NCBI GenBank assembly: GCA_016715865.1
Contig: JADJXM010000023.1
Location: 18,468-82,467, forward strand
Length of the DNA stretch: 64,000 nucleotides
Direction of reading: 5' to 3'
DNA from: Acidobacteriota bacterium
GTDB lineage: Bacteria; Acidobacteriota; Blastocatellia; RBC074
The position numbers were made by a program, and so were the translations under genes. The notes under the pieces were generated by a model. It had not been told where the DNA came from and searched no databases. It saw nothing but the letters and a program-made list of their open reading frames with translations. This document shows positions 31,380-41,300 of the stretch, in pieces (position 1 is the stretch's first letter; every line of letters starts with the position of its first letter).

Positions 31380-32898
31380 GACTCTGGATTCTCTCCGCTG
31401 TCAGTTTGCCGCCCAAAACGACCATCGGCATGCCCGTCCCCGGGGTCGTACTGGCTCCGACATAATAAAGCCCATCCACTTCGCTCGAATAATTACGCGA
31501 CCGGAATGGGCCGACCTGAAAGAGTGTGTGCGCCGCGCCAAAGGCCGATCCATCGTAAAGGCCGAATCGACGGCTCCATTCCTGTGGAGTGAGAACCTCT
31601 TCGACGACAATTCTTTCCGGATCAAGGTCGACTCCGTCGCGCCATAACCTGTCAAGCACACGCGATTTGACATCTCTCGTCGCATTCGCCCAATCGATAT
31701 CGGGCATCTCGCTCAGCAGCGGAGTAGGGACAAGCACGAACATCGCCGTATCACCATCCGGAGCAAGTTGCGGATCAGTCGCCGAGGGCACTGAAACATA
31801 GAACGGCAGATTTCTCGGAATGCGCTTCTGCTGCAACAGGTCGTCAAAGGCGCCCGGAAAATCGTCTGGAAGGTAGATAGTGTGATGTCCGACCTTATCG
31901 ACCTTGCCGCGCACCCCCCAGTAAAAGGTCATGACGCCGGGCGTCATTCGTGTCCGACCCGTTCTGGCGCGAAACGCCGAACGCAGCTTGTAATCACCAA
32001 GCAGTTCGGTGTTGGTCGTCGGAACATCAACATTCGAAACCACGATGGACGACCGGTGAATTATCCCATCCGCCGTCTCGACTCCCGTCACCTTGCGATC
32101 ACGCACTACAATCGTTTTGACCTTCTGACCGGTCCGGATCTCCACTCCCAACTCGATCGCCAGTCGCTCGATCCCCCTGATGAGACTATAGATTCCTCCT
32201 CTCGGCAGCCATAATCCATATGCCAGCTCGCCATACGAGAGTATCGAAAAGAGGCCGGGAAGATCGTATGGCGATCCGCCGAGATACATTCCGTAAGATC
32301 CAAGCGCTTCGCGAATATATCGACTCTTAAAAAACCGCCCTAATTCGCTGTCGAGCGATCTCCAGACGCTTAACCTGGAAATCTCCCGGGGACTGAGAGC
32401 CGCGATCCATTTGAGAGGGTTGTCCTCGTTTCGGGAAACAAGTTTGTCGAAAGAGAGCCTGTACTTGATCGCTGCGTCCGCCAGAAAGGCCGCCATGGCG
32501 GGACGCGACCCCGGCTCAACCTGTTCACACTCTTCCATCAGTCGCTGCAGGTTCGATGAGAGCGTGAATTTCGTGCCATCCTCCCATTGAAAGCTGACCG
32601 AAGGATCAACCGGAATCAGATCGATGTAATCATTCAGTTCCCTGCCGGCTGCGCGAAACAGGTTCTCAAAAACCCAGGGATAATTGAGCAGTGACGGTCC
32701 GGTATCGAAAGTGAAACCCTCACGCTCGATAATGTTGGCTCGCCCGCCTACACGTTCGTTTGCTTCGAGAAGCAGAACCTGTCGTCCGGCCAGTCGCAGG
32801 TGTATCGCCGCGCTTAAACCTCCCAGCCCGCCACCGATGACGATCACTGGGTCCGTATTGCTGCCGCCCCCACTGCGCATACCGTTGCCGTTGTTCAT
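31369..32898 (-). CDS. crtI: Phytoene desaturase
   Basis: 509 residues. After a short Gly/Asn-rich start comes the FAD site VIVIGGGLGGLSAAIHLRLA, then RVGGRANIIEREGFTFDTGP. The C-terminal bacterial phytoene desaturase signature is GLYYVGASTTPGTGMPMVVL followed by GGKLTAERI. It introduces conjugated double bonds into phytoene to give neurosporene or lycopene. It is encoded directly after crtB, with a 44 bp-arm hairpin in the gap. The stop overlaps the downstream hydrolase start. Confidence 0.92.
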   Translation of the reverse strand: MNNGNGMRSGGGSNTDPVIVIGGGLGGLSAAIHLRLAGRQVLLLEANERVGGRANIIEREGFTFDTGPSLLNYPWVFENLFRAAGRELNDYIDLIPVDPSVSFQWEDGTKFTLSSNLQRLMEECEQVEPGSRPAMAAFLADAAIKYRLSFDKLVSRNEDNPLKWIAALSPREISRLSVWRSLDSELGRFFKSRYIREALGSYGMYLGGSPYDLPGLFSILSYGELAYGLWLPRGGIYSLIRGIERLAIELGVEIRTGQKVKTIVVRDRKVTGVETADGIIHRSSIVVSNVDVPTTNTELLGDYKLRSAFRARTGRTRMTPGVMTFYWGVRGKVDKVGHHTIYLPDDFPGAFDDLLQQKRIPRNLPFYVSVPSATDPQLAPDGDTAMFVLVPTPLLSEMPDIDWANATRDVKSRVLDRLWRDGVDLDPERIVVEEVLTPQEWSRRFGLYDGSAFGAAHTLFQVGPFRSRNYSSEVDGLYYVGASTTPGTGMPMVVLGGKLTAERIQSRVQ

Positions 32899-32912
32899 TC
32901 CATGACCTCAAT

Positions 32913-33022
<110 letters not shown>

Positions 33023-33040
33023 GCTCAAAATTAATCCAGC

Positions 33041-34048
33041 TTATGCCCGGAGGTAAGCCAGCGGCAATCGCCAGTATTTGCTGGCCGGCAGAACGCTGAA
33101 CTTCCTGCGCATCGGAACGCTTTCCCGATGAAGAATCCCTCGCGGACTGTTGGCGATCTGAGTGTTCAATTGTCGATAGACATCGATACAGGCTCTTATC
33201 GCTACGCGACTGTCGGGATTAAAGGCATCTATATCCGCGAGTGAAGACTCGTAATATTCATCGGCGATGCGTGTCAGTTTTTGCAGTACGCGGTTGAGAG
33301 CCGGGTGCTGATCAGGATCATGTGCGTCCAATTCAGCAAGACCTTCAGCATTTAACATATCCTGGGGCAGATAGACGCGCCCTCGACGCTGGTCTTCGGC
33401 GACATCCCGCAGAAAATTGGTCAACTGGAGCGCGATACCCAGGTCCCTTGCGCTCCTCAACGCGCGATCGAAATCCGACTCTCTCTCAGTGCCATAAACA
33501 TAGGTCAAAAAATATCCCACGACGATTGCGCTGCCATAAATATAGGATTCGATCAGATCGTCGAGCGTTTCAAACCGGCGCGGCCAGATGTCGAGTCTCA
33601 TCGCATCCAGAAAAGCGTGGTAGTGCTCGGGAGGTATAGCTGCCTCGCGAATCACTTGCGCGAAACCTGCGACAAAAGACGGAGATCCCGATTGCAATGA
33701 CTCCCTGACTGACGAGCTGCGCAGCGCCGCATCGTAATCCAGGGCCCACCGGTCGAGAAGTTCGGCCTGCTCAACCTGAGTCAGTGGAAAGGTGTCGACG
33801 ATCTCGTCCGGATAGCGCACGGCGGCGTAGATTGCCTCGACACGCGCTCGCTTTTGCGGTGGCAGGAATCTGGTCACGATGAAGAAACTGGTGCTGTAAT
33901 TTCGCAGAACGGACCTCGCCTGCCGAGCCAGGATCTCCCACGATTCCTCATCATTACCGACAGACATCGCCCGTCTGCGGGTCTCCTGATCGATCTCAGA
34001 CCATTTCGCGAGACTCCAGACTTCAGTTGTTATATTAGATGGTGACAT
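33041..34048 (-). CDS. crtB: Phytoene synthase (squalene/phytoene synthase family)
   Basis: 335 residues. The two aspartate-rich motifs of head-to-head prenyl synthases are present: AVRYPDEIVDTFP and LRDVAEDQRRGRVYLPQDML. Also seen are YSTSFFIVTRFLPPQKRARV near the start and YIYGSAIVVGYFLTYVYG in the middle. It couples two geranylgeranyl diphosphates to phytoene, the committed step for C40 carotenoids. It lies after the photolyase, separated by a 106 bp gap that holds an AAAGTTGAAAGT palindrome. Confidence 0.94.
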   Translation of the reverse strand: MSPSNITTEVWSLAKWSEIDQETRRRAMSVGNDEESWEILARQARSVLRNYSTSFFIVTRFLPPQKRARVEAIYAAVRYPDEIVDTFPLTQVEQAELLDRWALDYDAALRSSSVRESLQSGSPSFVAGFAQVIREAAIPPEHYHAFLDAMRLDIWPRRFETLDDLIESYIYGSAIVVGYFLTYVYGTERESDFDRALRSARDLGIALQLTNFLRDVAEDQRRGRVYLPQDMLNAEGLAELDAHDPDQHPALNRVLQKLTRIADEYYESSLADIDAFNPDSRVAIRACIDVYRQLNTQIANSPRGILHRESVPMRRKFSVLPASKYWRLPLAYLRA

Positions 34049-34052
34049 TAAT

Positions 34053-34181
34053 CTAAGAGTTAAAAGTTGAAAGTTGAAAGTCAGATGTCTTTGCCAAATG
34101 CCATGTCCACAAAATTAAGTCCTTGATGTAACGCAACCTCAAAATCCGTTATTATCAACAACTTTCACTTTCAACTTTCCT
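34053..34181. repeat. Inverted repeat of AAAGTTGAAAGT units between photolyase and crtB
   Basis: Left arm TCTAAGAGTTAAAAGTTGAAAG... (34053-34083), right arm CAACTTTCACTTTCAACTTTCC (34156-34177). The right arm encodes the last residues (KVESESC) and stop of the photolyase. The same units form the outer arms at 2885-3187. Confidence 0.82.
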
Positions 34182-35540
34182 TATATAAGCTTCGACATCA
34201 AATTTCCTCGCGCATCCGCGAGCATTCATGTAGCGGATCAAGCCGAAGACCGGGCGTGACGGGCCCCAAGGTCTGTCGTGTTTGCCTCCGATAGCCCAGG
34301 CGATGCCTGTGTAACCGTTCGGGTCGCGGCCATCCAGTTCATACTTGTCATTCAGACGAACGGCTATCTCGAAGGCCTCTTCAGGGCTGCGCGTCCATTC
34401 AAGGATCTTCTTGGCCCAGTACATGCGCATGAATCCATGCATCCTGCCGGTGAGAAGCATCTCGAGTTGAGCTGCATTCCATAATCGATCGTGAGTCTCA
34501 GCGGATTCGAAAGCCTTTTCGGAATAGATATGCTCACGCTCGTCTCGCCCATGTTCGCGGAGCGTTTTTCTGGCCCACTCGTGACAGCCCTCAAGACTGT
34601 CATAGCGAGGATTACGAGCGACAAAATTGACAGCCAGCTCGCGCCGGACGATCAGTTCTTCGAGAAACGCCTCTTTGGCAGTCGCAGGCGCCTCGGCTTC
34701 CTGTACAGCGAGCGCAATGGTCAGCGGCCCCAGATGCCCGAAATGCAGGTAAGGCGAGAGTTCACTGGTCCCGGAGAGATTCGGGAGATTCCTGTCTGTG
34801 TCGTAGCGGGCGAGCCGCTGATCTATGAACTGACGGAGCAGTCGCCTGCCCTCCTTCGCTCCCCCGACGACATCGACGACAGGCGATGCGCCACGATCGA
34901 ATGGGAGACTTTTGAGGAGGACGGCTTTATCGATCAACAGGCTTTCAGGAGATTCTCCGGACTTCCAGCGATAACGTGCCCGTGGATTTTCAGGACGTTT
35001 GAGAAATCCAGGCAGAAGCCGGTGTATCTTCGGCCGGATTGTACGGGCCGCATACTCTTCCTTATCAAAGAACTTTGTCGGGACGACGACATCCGCATCG
35101 ACCGTCCAAAAGGGCACTTCAAGCTTTTCGGCAGCGTTTCGACGCCATCCTTCAGGTTCGCGCATCGGATTCTCGTCTCCGATGACCAGACTGGCTTTCA
35201 CTTCACTGCAAAATTCGATCAGACTATGATCCGGGAACGGTCTCAAGACGAAGGCAGCGCCACGCTTTTCGATAGCTGCTTGTGTTTCAGCCAGTCCATC
35301 AATCAGAAACGAATAATGCCTTAGATTGGCATTCGGATATCGATGGTGCAGTCCGAAGAAGACAGCCACCGGCTTGCCGAGTTCGTTGGCGACTGCGATC
35401 GCCACATCGAGCGCCGGATTATCCTCGCCACGCTGCGCCCGCTGCATCCAGTAGACTACGCAGCGACCTTCACGATCAGGAGAACCTGCGCGACGAACGG
35501 TTACTCGCGGGTCCGATTGCCACCTTGCTATGTCCGGCAA
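34155..35540 (-). CDS. phr: Class II CPD photolyase
   Basis: 461 residues from a TTG start. The TTG follows the upstream stop after one base and has GGGAG six bases ahead, so it is translationally coupled to the SRPBCC gene. Class II features: early CVVYWMQRAQRGEDNPALDV, EELIVRRELAVNFVARNP, ARKTLREHGRD, FMRMYWAKKILEWTRSPEEA and DGRDPNGYTGIAWAIGGKHD. The enzyme uses FADH- and light to split cyclobutane pyrimidine dimers. Placement in a CarH-headed carotenoid run fits light-induced protection. The final KVESESC is supplied by the flanking palindrome. Confidence 0.93.
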   Translation of the reverse strand: MPDIARWQSDPRVTVRRAGSPDREGRCVVYWMQRAQRGEDNPALDVAIAVANELGKPVAVFFGLHHRYPNANLRHYSFLIDGLAETQAAIEKRGAAFVLRPFPDHSLIEFCSEVKASLVIGDENPMREPEGWRRNAAEKLEVPFWTVDADVVVPTKFFDKEEYAARTIRPKIHRLLPGFLKRPENPRARYRWKSGESPESLLIDKAVLLKSLPFDRGASPVVDVVGGAKEGRRLLRQFIDQRLARYDTDRNLPNLSGTSELSPYLHFGHLGPLTIALAVQEAEAPATAKEAFLEELIVRRELAVNFVARNPRYDSLEGCHEWARKTLREHGRDEREHIYSEKAFESAETHDRLWNAAQLEMLLTGRMHGFMRMYWAKKILEWTRSPEEAFEIAVRLNDKYELDGRDPNGYTGIAWAIGGKHDRPWGPSRPVFGLIRYMNARGCARKFDVEAYIRKVESESC

Positions 35541-35541
35541 A

Positions 35542-36060
35542 TCAATCTCCCGCCGCAGTTGCGCCGATCAATCGACCCGCAACGCTCTTTACGAATCCCT
35601 GACGCCCACCAAGCAGGTCGGCTGTCGATTTCGCCCTGTAATCGAAGATCATCTTAAGCATTCGCTCGACAAACAGCCGGTGCGACAGGACGCCCAGAGG
35701 CCCGAATGGGATGCGGTATTTCACGACATCACGCATGAGAGTTCGTTCCTGATCGATACGAATAAATGTATGCGTGTGGTGCCACAAGGCGTAGGGACCG
35801 CGAATCTGTCTGTCGACAAACATCTGATTCGGAGCCCATTGCTCGATCAAGGTCCGCCATTTGAATGGAACGCCAAATAATGACAGTTTGTATTCAATCA
35901 AAGTTCCAGCTTCCATTTTGATCGGCGCTGGAGTCAGTATTCTGAAATTCAGGAAAGCGGGGGTAATCCGCTCCAGATTGAACGCATCACTGAAGAATGC
36001 GAAAGTCTCTTCTATCGATAACGGGATAATCTGTTCTCGCTCTAATGTATAGGTCTTCAT
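35542..36060 (-). CDS. SRPBCC (START-like) ligand-binding family protein
   Basis: 172 residues from Met 36060. The frame continues upstream through repeat sequence that would encode LLETGNFLETGNWKLL, rejected as a start region. SRPBCC pattern: LEREQIIPLSIEETFAFFSD, FNLERITPAFLNFRIL, AGTLIEYKLSLFGVPFKWRT and HTHTFIRIDQERTLMRDVVK. Members bind hydrophobic ligands in a cavity. In many bacteria this subtype accompanies photolyase and a TIGR01777 epimerase in light-regulated sets, as here. The biochemical role is unknown. It ends one base before the photolyase start. Confidence 0.83.
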   Translation of the reverse strand: MKTYTLEREQIIPLSIEETFAFFSDAFNLERITPAFLNFRILTPAPIKMEAGTLIEYKLSLFGVPFKWRTLIEQWAPNQMFVDRQIRGPYALWHHTHTFIRIDQERTLMRDVVKYRIPFGPLGVLSHRLFVERMLKMIFDYRAKSTADLLGGRQGFVKSVAGRLIGATAAGD

Positions 36061-36063
36061 AAG

Positions 36064-36180
36064 TAGTTTCCAGTTTCCAGTTTCCAGAAAGTTTCCAGTC
36101 TCCAGGAGGTCCCGGGTTTCCCGTTTGTCCAATAAGCGCGGGCGCCTACTTGAGACTGGAAACTCAAAACTGGAAACTTT
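36064..36180. repeat. Inverted repeat of GGAAACT units inside the light-regulated run
   Basis: Left arm 36064-36104 (TAGTTTCCAGTTTCCAGTTT...), right arm 36149-36180 (TACTTGAGACTGGAAACTCA...). It fills the gap between the epimerase and the SRPBCC gene. The right arm contains the last five residues and stop of the epimerase; the left arm ends three bases from the SRPBCC start codon. Confidence 0.85.
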
Positions 36181-37069
36181 TCAATGCCTCACTGAGCTGC
36201 GGAAATTTGAAATCGTAGCCGGTGTCGAGAGCGACTTTCGGAGCTACCTTTTGACTCGAAAGGACGACAATTGCCATCTCTCCCATCATCATACGAAGAG
36301 CGAATGCCGGGACCGGGAAGAAGACAGATCTGTTAAGTGCGCCGGCAAATTGTCTCGAAAATTCCGCATTGGACACGATGCCCGGAGCCACGCCATTGAT
36401 CGGACCCCGGACATTTTCGTTGACAAGTGCGTGTCTGAATATTCCAACGATATCGTCGATATGAATCCAGGGAAACCACTGCCGGCCGTCTCCGAGTTGT
36501 CCTCCGAGGCCAAGTTTGAATGGAAGCAGCATCTTTTCCAATGCGCCTCCCTCGCGGCTCAAGACGACTCCGATTCGAACCAGACTGACACGGATTCCGG
36601 CTTGCTCCGCCTTGAGCGCCTCATCTTCCCATTCCCTGCAGACATCGCTCAAAAATCCGTTCCCGGGCGACGATCGCTCGTCGAGGTCCTCTTCTCCACG
36701 ATCACCGTAAAATCCCACAGCGGACGCGCTGACGAAGACTCGCGGGCGAATCGCAAGCTCTTTCATTCCATCAACCAAATTTTTCGTGCCTGTCACGCGA
36801 GAGTCGCGAATGCGTCTTTTTTGATCGTTTGTCCAGCGGGCTCCAGCGACAGGCTCACCCGCAAGATGGATGACTGCATCTACACCATCCCAGGCTTCAG
36901 CCGGCGGGTTGCCCCGTTCAGGATCCCAGGCATAGGCGGAAATTCCTGGCCCGGTTTTGACGCCGGACGGTCGTCGAGACAAAATAACCGTTTCATGTCC
37001 TTCCTGACGCAGCTCCTCGCAAATTTGCCGACCTATCAACCCCGTCGCTCCAGTGACTAAGACTCGCAT
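36164..37069 (-). CDS. TIGR01777-family NAD(P)-dependent epimerase (SDR39U1/YfcH-like)
   Basis: 301 residues from ATG 37069 with ribosome site AAAGGA. Atypical SDR: MRVLVTGATGLIGRQICEEL, AVIHLAGEPVAGARWTNDQK, the active-site-like VFVSASAVGFYGDRGEEDLD, FPWIHIDDIVGIFRHAL, and the C-terminal DUF1731 region (VALDTGYDFKFPQLSEAL). The physiological substrate of this family is not known. It heads the leftward set and is divergent from carH, so its upstream region is the likely CarH-controlled promoter. The last residues SFQF are encoded by repeat sequence. Confidence 0.87.
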   Translation of the reverse strand: MRVLVTGATGLIGRQICEELRQEGHETVILSRRPSGVKTGPGISAYAWDPERGNPPAEAWDGVDAVIHLAGEPVAGARWTNDQKRRIRDSRVTGTKNLVDGMKELAIRPRVFVSASAVGFYGDRGEEDLDERSSPGNGFLSDVCREWEDEALKAEQAGIRVSLVRIGVVLSREGGALEKMLLPFKLGLGGQLGDGRQWFPWIHIDDIVGIFRHALVNENVRGPINGVAPGIVSNAEFSRQFAGALNRSVFFPVPAFALRMMMGEMAIVVLSSQKVAPKVALDTGYDFKFPQLSEALKSFQF

Positions 37070-37269
37070 TCTGATTCCTTTCTGACCATTAAAAAACCTT
37101 CTGTCCAGGTTCAATGGTCATAATCGTCCTGGAATATGCAGAAATTATCACGAAACCTTGTACATTAACTGAAAAAGAGTAAAACAAAATCAGGACATAT
37201 TGCAAGAAACCACAACTCTGTTCAGATTTTATCTTGACAATTCATATATGTAATATTAAAAAAGATGAT
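37070..37269. promoter_or_regulatory. Divergent promoter region between epimerase and carH
   Basis: 200 bases of AT-rich DNA between two divergent genes. On the + strand TTGACA (37234-37239) is followed 17 bases later by TTAAAA (37257-37262), a reasonable promoter for carH. A TGTACA palindrome lies at 37159-37164 and CATATATG at 37243-37250. CarH/LitR repressors bind AT-rich TACA/TGTA-type repeats overlapping -35 boxes, so this region is the expected operator, but no full site could be fixed by eye. Confidence 0.5.
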
Positions 37270-38205
37270 ATGGAAGAACAGGAAATAAAAGCCAATAGTT
37301 ACACGAACACCCCAAAGTACCGGATAGGGGCTGTCAGCCGGCTGGCTGGACTATCAGCGGATGTAGTCAGGGTATGGGAGCGCCGCTATGGAGCAATCAA
37401 GCCCCAACGCAGTGAGGGCGGATCACGGTTATATTCCGATGCTGACATAGCACGGCTGCGACGGTTGCGACAGGCAGTCGAGCAGGGACATGCGATTGGC
37501 CAGGTGGCGAAATTGCCGGAATCCGAGCTTGAAAATCTTTCAGCGCGCAACAGGTCTTCAATTCGTATGGCGGGGGATTTATCCGACCCTTACGAGGTTT
37601 CAAAAGAACGATTTCTTGAGGCAATAACGCGGATGGATGTCGTGACGGCGGATGAAGAGATCAGTCGTGCGGCAACGCTCTATCCTCCGCGCGTGATCGT
37701 CAAGAACATAGTTGTTCCTTTACTGGTCGAGATAGGTGAGCGATGGGCACACAAAGACCTGGGTATCGCCCACGAACACGTGGCAACCAATCTGATCCGA
37801 AACCTGTTAAGTTCGATGTTCAGGCTTTACCCGCCGGATGAAACGGCTGAAACCATTGTACTGGCTACAACCAGTGGTGAGCGGCACGAATTTGGGATTC
37901 TGATCAGCGCGCTGCTGGCCGCCACGCGCGGCTGGCGAGTTGTCTATCTTGGGGCCGATCTGCCGGCGGCCGAGATCACACGAGCCGCCAGAATCGTCAA
38001 GGCAAGAGTCCTGGCAATCAGCCTTGTCAACTCACAGAATCCGTTGAATCGCCAGGAATTACTGCATATCTCCGAGACCACACCCTCATATACCCGCGTC
38101 TGGATCGGAGGGCAAGAGGCTCAGCAGCACAGAGATCTTGTCGAAAAAGCCGACTGGATCTTCGTTCGCGACCTTGATGACCTGGACGACAGGCTCAAAC
38201 GCTGA
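37270..38205 (+). CDS. carH: CarH-type B12-dependent photoreceptor and repressor (MerR family)
   Basis: 311 residues from ATG 37270. A TTG at 37234 is in frame but coincides with the -35 box. N-terminal MerR winged helix (YRIGAVSRLAGLSADVVRVW, then ERRYG). A four-helix bundle carries the adenosylcobalamin-shielding motif W-x9-EH (W159, E169, H170: RWAHKDLGIAHEHVAT). A Rossmann B12-binding domain has ERHEFG with H206 as expected cobalt ligand, and GWRVVYLGADLP. Such proteins repress carotenoid and photolyase genes in the dark and release DNA when light cleaves the Co-C bond. The position divergent from photolyase and crt genes fits exactly. In Thermus CarH the light-state ligand His directly follows the Trp; here that residue is Ala and His is next. 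Confidence 0.9.
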   Translation: MEEQEIKANSYTNTPKYRIGAVSRLAGLSADVVRVWERRYGAIKPQRSEGGSRLYSDADIARLRRLRQAVEQGHAIGQVAKLPESELENLSARNRSSIRMAGDLSDPYEVSKERFLEAITRMDVVTADEEISRAATLYPPRVIVKNIVVPLLVEIGERWAHKDLGIAHEHVATNLIRNLLSSMFRLYPPDETAETIVLATTSGERHEFGILISALLAATRGWRVVYLGADLPAAEITRAARIVKARVLAISLVNSQNPLNRQELLHISETTPSYTRVWIGGQEAQQHRDLVEKADWIFVRDLDDLDDRLKR

Positions 38206-38239
38206 ACTCTTTTATTTACCTGCTCGATAAACCCTGCTA

Positions 38240-38245
38240 TATAAT
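38240..38245 (+). promoter_or_regulatory. Possible -10 box upstream of M36 protease
   Basis: A consensus TATAAT lies about 94 bases before the ATG at 38339. The upstream TTTACC (38215-38220) is only a weak -35 with a long 19-base spacer. Reported as the best candidate in a 133-base gap. Confidence 0.3.
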
Positions 38246-38338
38246 CAAATTCCTTGGTGCTGCAAGCGGTAAGCCGTCCGAGTGACCTTTTTTCGGTCCC
38301 GGCTTCCAGAATGTGAATGCCTGATTGAAATTTGATTC

Positions 38339-41300
38339 ATGAAACGTCTTTCGATAATTCTCACCTCCCTTTTATCCATATCACTGCTTTCATCCATTAT
38401 CCTGTCGATATCTGCACAACAGCAGGATCGGCCGTCTTCTGAACCAACAAGTCAACGAGCGGATGAACCGAGGGGGCGAACGGAACAGGATGCGTTCAAA
38501 GACTTCGACATTCGAGCCGAGGTTGAGCGATCGCTCGATCAGCTGGATACAGAACGTCTGGCGATCAGGAAGCGCCCGATCAGAATATCGAATGGTCGAG
38601 CATCAAAACTCATGCGTGAACGTCCGCGAACGCAGATCAGGTGGAGCAGTTTGACCTATGCGCCAAGTCGTCTGGTCAATCTGGAAGAAGGGTTGAGCGC
38701 TCCTGCACAGGGCAGTTCTGCTGATATTGCCCGGCGATTCCTGCGTGATAATCGCGATCTTTTCAGGCTGCGGGATGATGAAATCGACTCGCTTGGCATT
38801 GCCCGATCCGACAGATCCGCTCATAACGGAATGACCCACGTACGGTTGCAACAGCGGATCGACGGGCTCGAGGTTTTTCAGGCTGAATATTCGCTTCATA
38901 TCGCAGCTACTGGCGCTGTCGTTGCCGCCGATGGTGAACTGATGCCGGCAGCGGGCGAAATTGCAAATGCAGCCGGGGCACGGCTTTCGGCTGACGAAGC
39001 ATTGCGACGCGCCGCGGGTAGCGTCGGTCATCAAATCAAGGGAGAGCTGAGCCTGGCTGCTGCGCCATCAGGTCGCGAACAGAAACAGAAGTTCAAAGCG
39101 TCGGGCGGTGGCGATATATTCGCTCACGAGGCTGAATCCCGGCTCGTCTATTTCCCTGTCTCTCAAGATCAAATACGCCTCTCATGGGAAATTACGGTAT
39201 GGATGAAAGATTCGCCCGACGCATATCTGATGCTAATCGATGCGGCGACCGGATCGCTCCTCTACAGGTACAATCTGACCTGGTTTTGCTTCGATGATGC
39301 TACTGAAAACAGTGCGTTTTATTCAGGGTCCGGAATGGCCGGAGGTCGCTTACCGGCTGCGCGAAACAGGTTTTCGCCGGCTATTCCGCAAAGCGGCGCG
39401 GCGCCGCATGGACTTGTCTTCAACATGGAGAGTCCGCGACCGAACGTGCCGGTCTCGAGTTCCTCGCCCCCGACGATTGAGCGCATTGATGTTCCGTTTC
39501 AATCCTCCCCGTTTCTGGGGACGACAATCTTCCAGTCCGGAGATCCGCATTTCGACTGGTGGAACGGGCAACCCCAGACGGGTCTGACCACTAATAATAC
39601 CGACACTTATCTGGACAGAGACTCCAACAATATCCCGGACGATACCACAGACAACCCGCGCCTTTCGGTGACTGATGGAAACTTCTCTTTTCCACTCGAT
39701 CTGACTCTTCAGCCGACCACTAAAGACAATCAGCGATCGGCGCAGGTCAACCTGTTTTACTGGGTCAATCGTTACCACGATATTCTCTATCATTTCGGTT
39801 TCACGGAAGCTTCAGGCAATTTCCAGACCAACAATTTCGGCCTGGGAGGAATCGGCGGTGATCCGATCAGGGCCGAGGCCCAGGACGGCAGCGGAGTAAA
39901 TAATGCGAACTATTCGGGTTCGCGTGACGGGTCCCTGGCACGCGTTCAGATGTATCTCTGGTCCGGAAATCCGCAGCTCGATGGCGATTTCGATCAGGGC
40001 ATCATCATCCATGAGCTGACACATGGACTTAGCACACGACTGGTAGGTAACGGTCAGGGGCTGACAGGACTGCAGGGGCGCGGAATGGGCGAAGGCTGGT
40101 CCGATTATTTCGGGCTCGTACTTTTGCGTGAAGCCGATGATGATCTGAACGGCAACTATGCCGTCGGTCAGTATGCAATCAGCAATTACTCACGAGGTAT
40201 CCGGCGTTATCCCTACAGCACGAACCAACAGATCTATCCGCTCAACTATGGGGACATATCCCTCAACACAGCCGTACATCCCGTAGGTGAAATCTGGTGC
40301 AACACGCTGATGGAGATGCGGGCGGCCCTGATCACACGAAACGGATATCAGGAGGGGCAAAGACAGAGCATTCAACTGGTCGTTGACGGATTGAAACTGA
40401 CCCCGCTGGCGCCCAGTTTTCTCGATGCCAGAAATGCGATCCTGATGGCCGATCAAATTAACAATAACGGGGCGAATCAATGCGAAATCTGGCAGTCATT
40501 CAGCAAGCATGGCATGGGCTTTTCGGCTGAAACGCTCGGGACCAACGACGGCAACCCGATCGAGTCATTCGACATGCCGCCATTCTGCAGCAATCTGGGC
40601 ACGATTCGCTTTAACCGGAAGAGTTATTTGAATGGAGAGACGATCGCCATTTCGGTTGGCGACCGGAATGCCGCCGGCCCGTTGCAGGTTCAGATCAGAA
40701 GCTCAGTCACCAACGATCAGGAGACGCTGGTTCTGACCAGGGACGCTCTCTATAACGGCAATTACCTTGCGGGCATTCAGTTGGCCGGAGGCCAGGCAAT
40801 CCCGGGTGACGGGAAATTACAGGCTTCGCTCAGGTTACAGGACCAGATCATCGTCACATACAACGATGCTGATAACGGCAATGGAAGTGCAGTACAGACC
40901 ATTGAGACGACACGCGTCGGCGGAGAGAAACCAGTCTTTGAAGACGATGTCGAGACGGGCAACAGAGGGTGGAGCGCCATCGGAACACCGGTCAACAACT
41001 GGATGATCACGGAACAGAAGGCTGCATCGTTCAAACGATCCTGGACCGACAGCCCGAATGGAAACTACGCTGATATGCAGGACACCTCGCTCGTATCTCC
41101 GCTCTTTGATTTCAGCAGTGCGGACAGCGTTATGTTCTATTTCGCCCACAGTTATGCCTTCGAGGCTGATTTCGATTACGGGATGATTGAGATCTCATCC
41201 GATGACGGAGCGAACTGGACAAGAGTCGCTGCATTCAGCGGTATTCAGACCTCTTTCCTGCGTCAGCACATTCAAATTGACTCCCTGGCAGGCCAGAAAC

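Noticed and set aside
36061..36132. Longer N-terminus for the SRPBCC protein
   Set aside because: It is translated from the same kind of repeat and has no family similarity; the Met at 36060 begins the conserved domain.
37234..37269. TTG start for the CarH-like protein at 37234
   Set aside because: It coincides with a TTGACA promoter box and adds a non-conserved leader; ATG 37270 starts just before the MerR domain.
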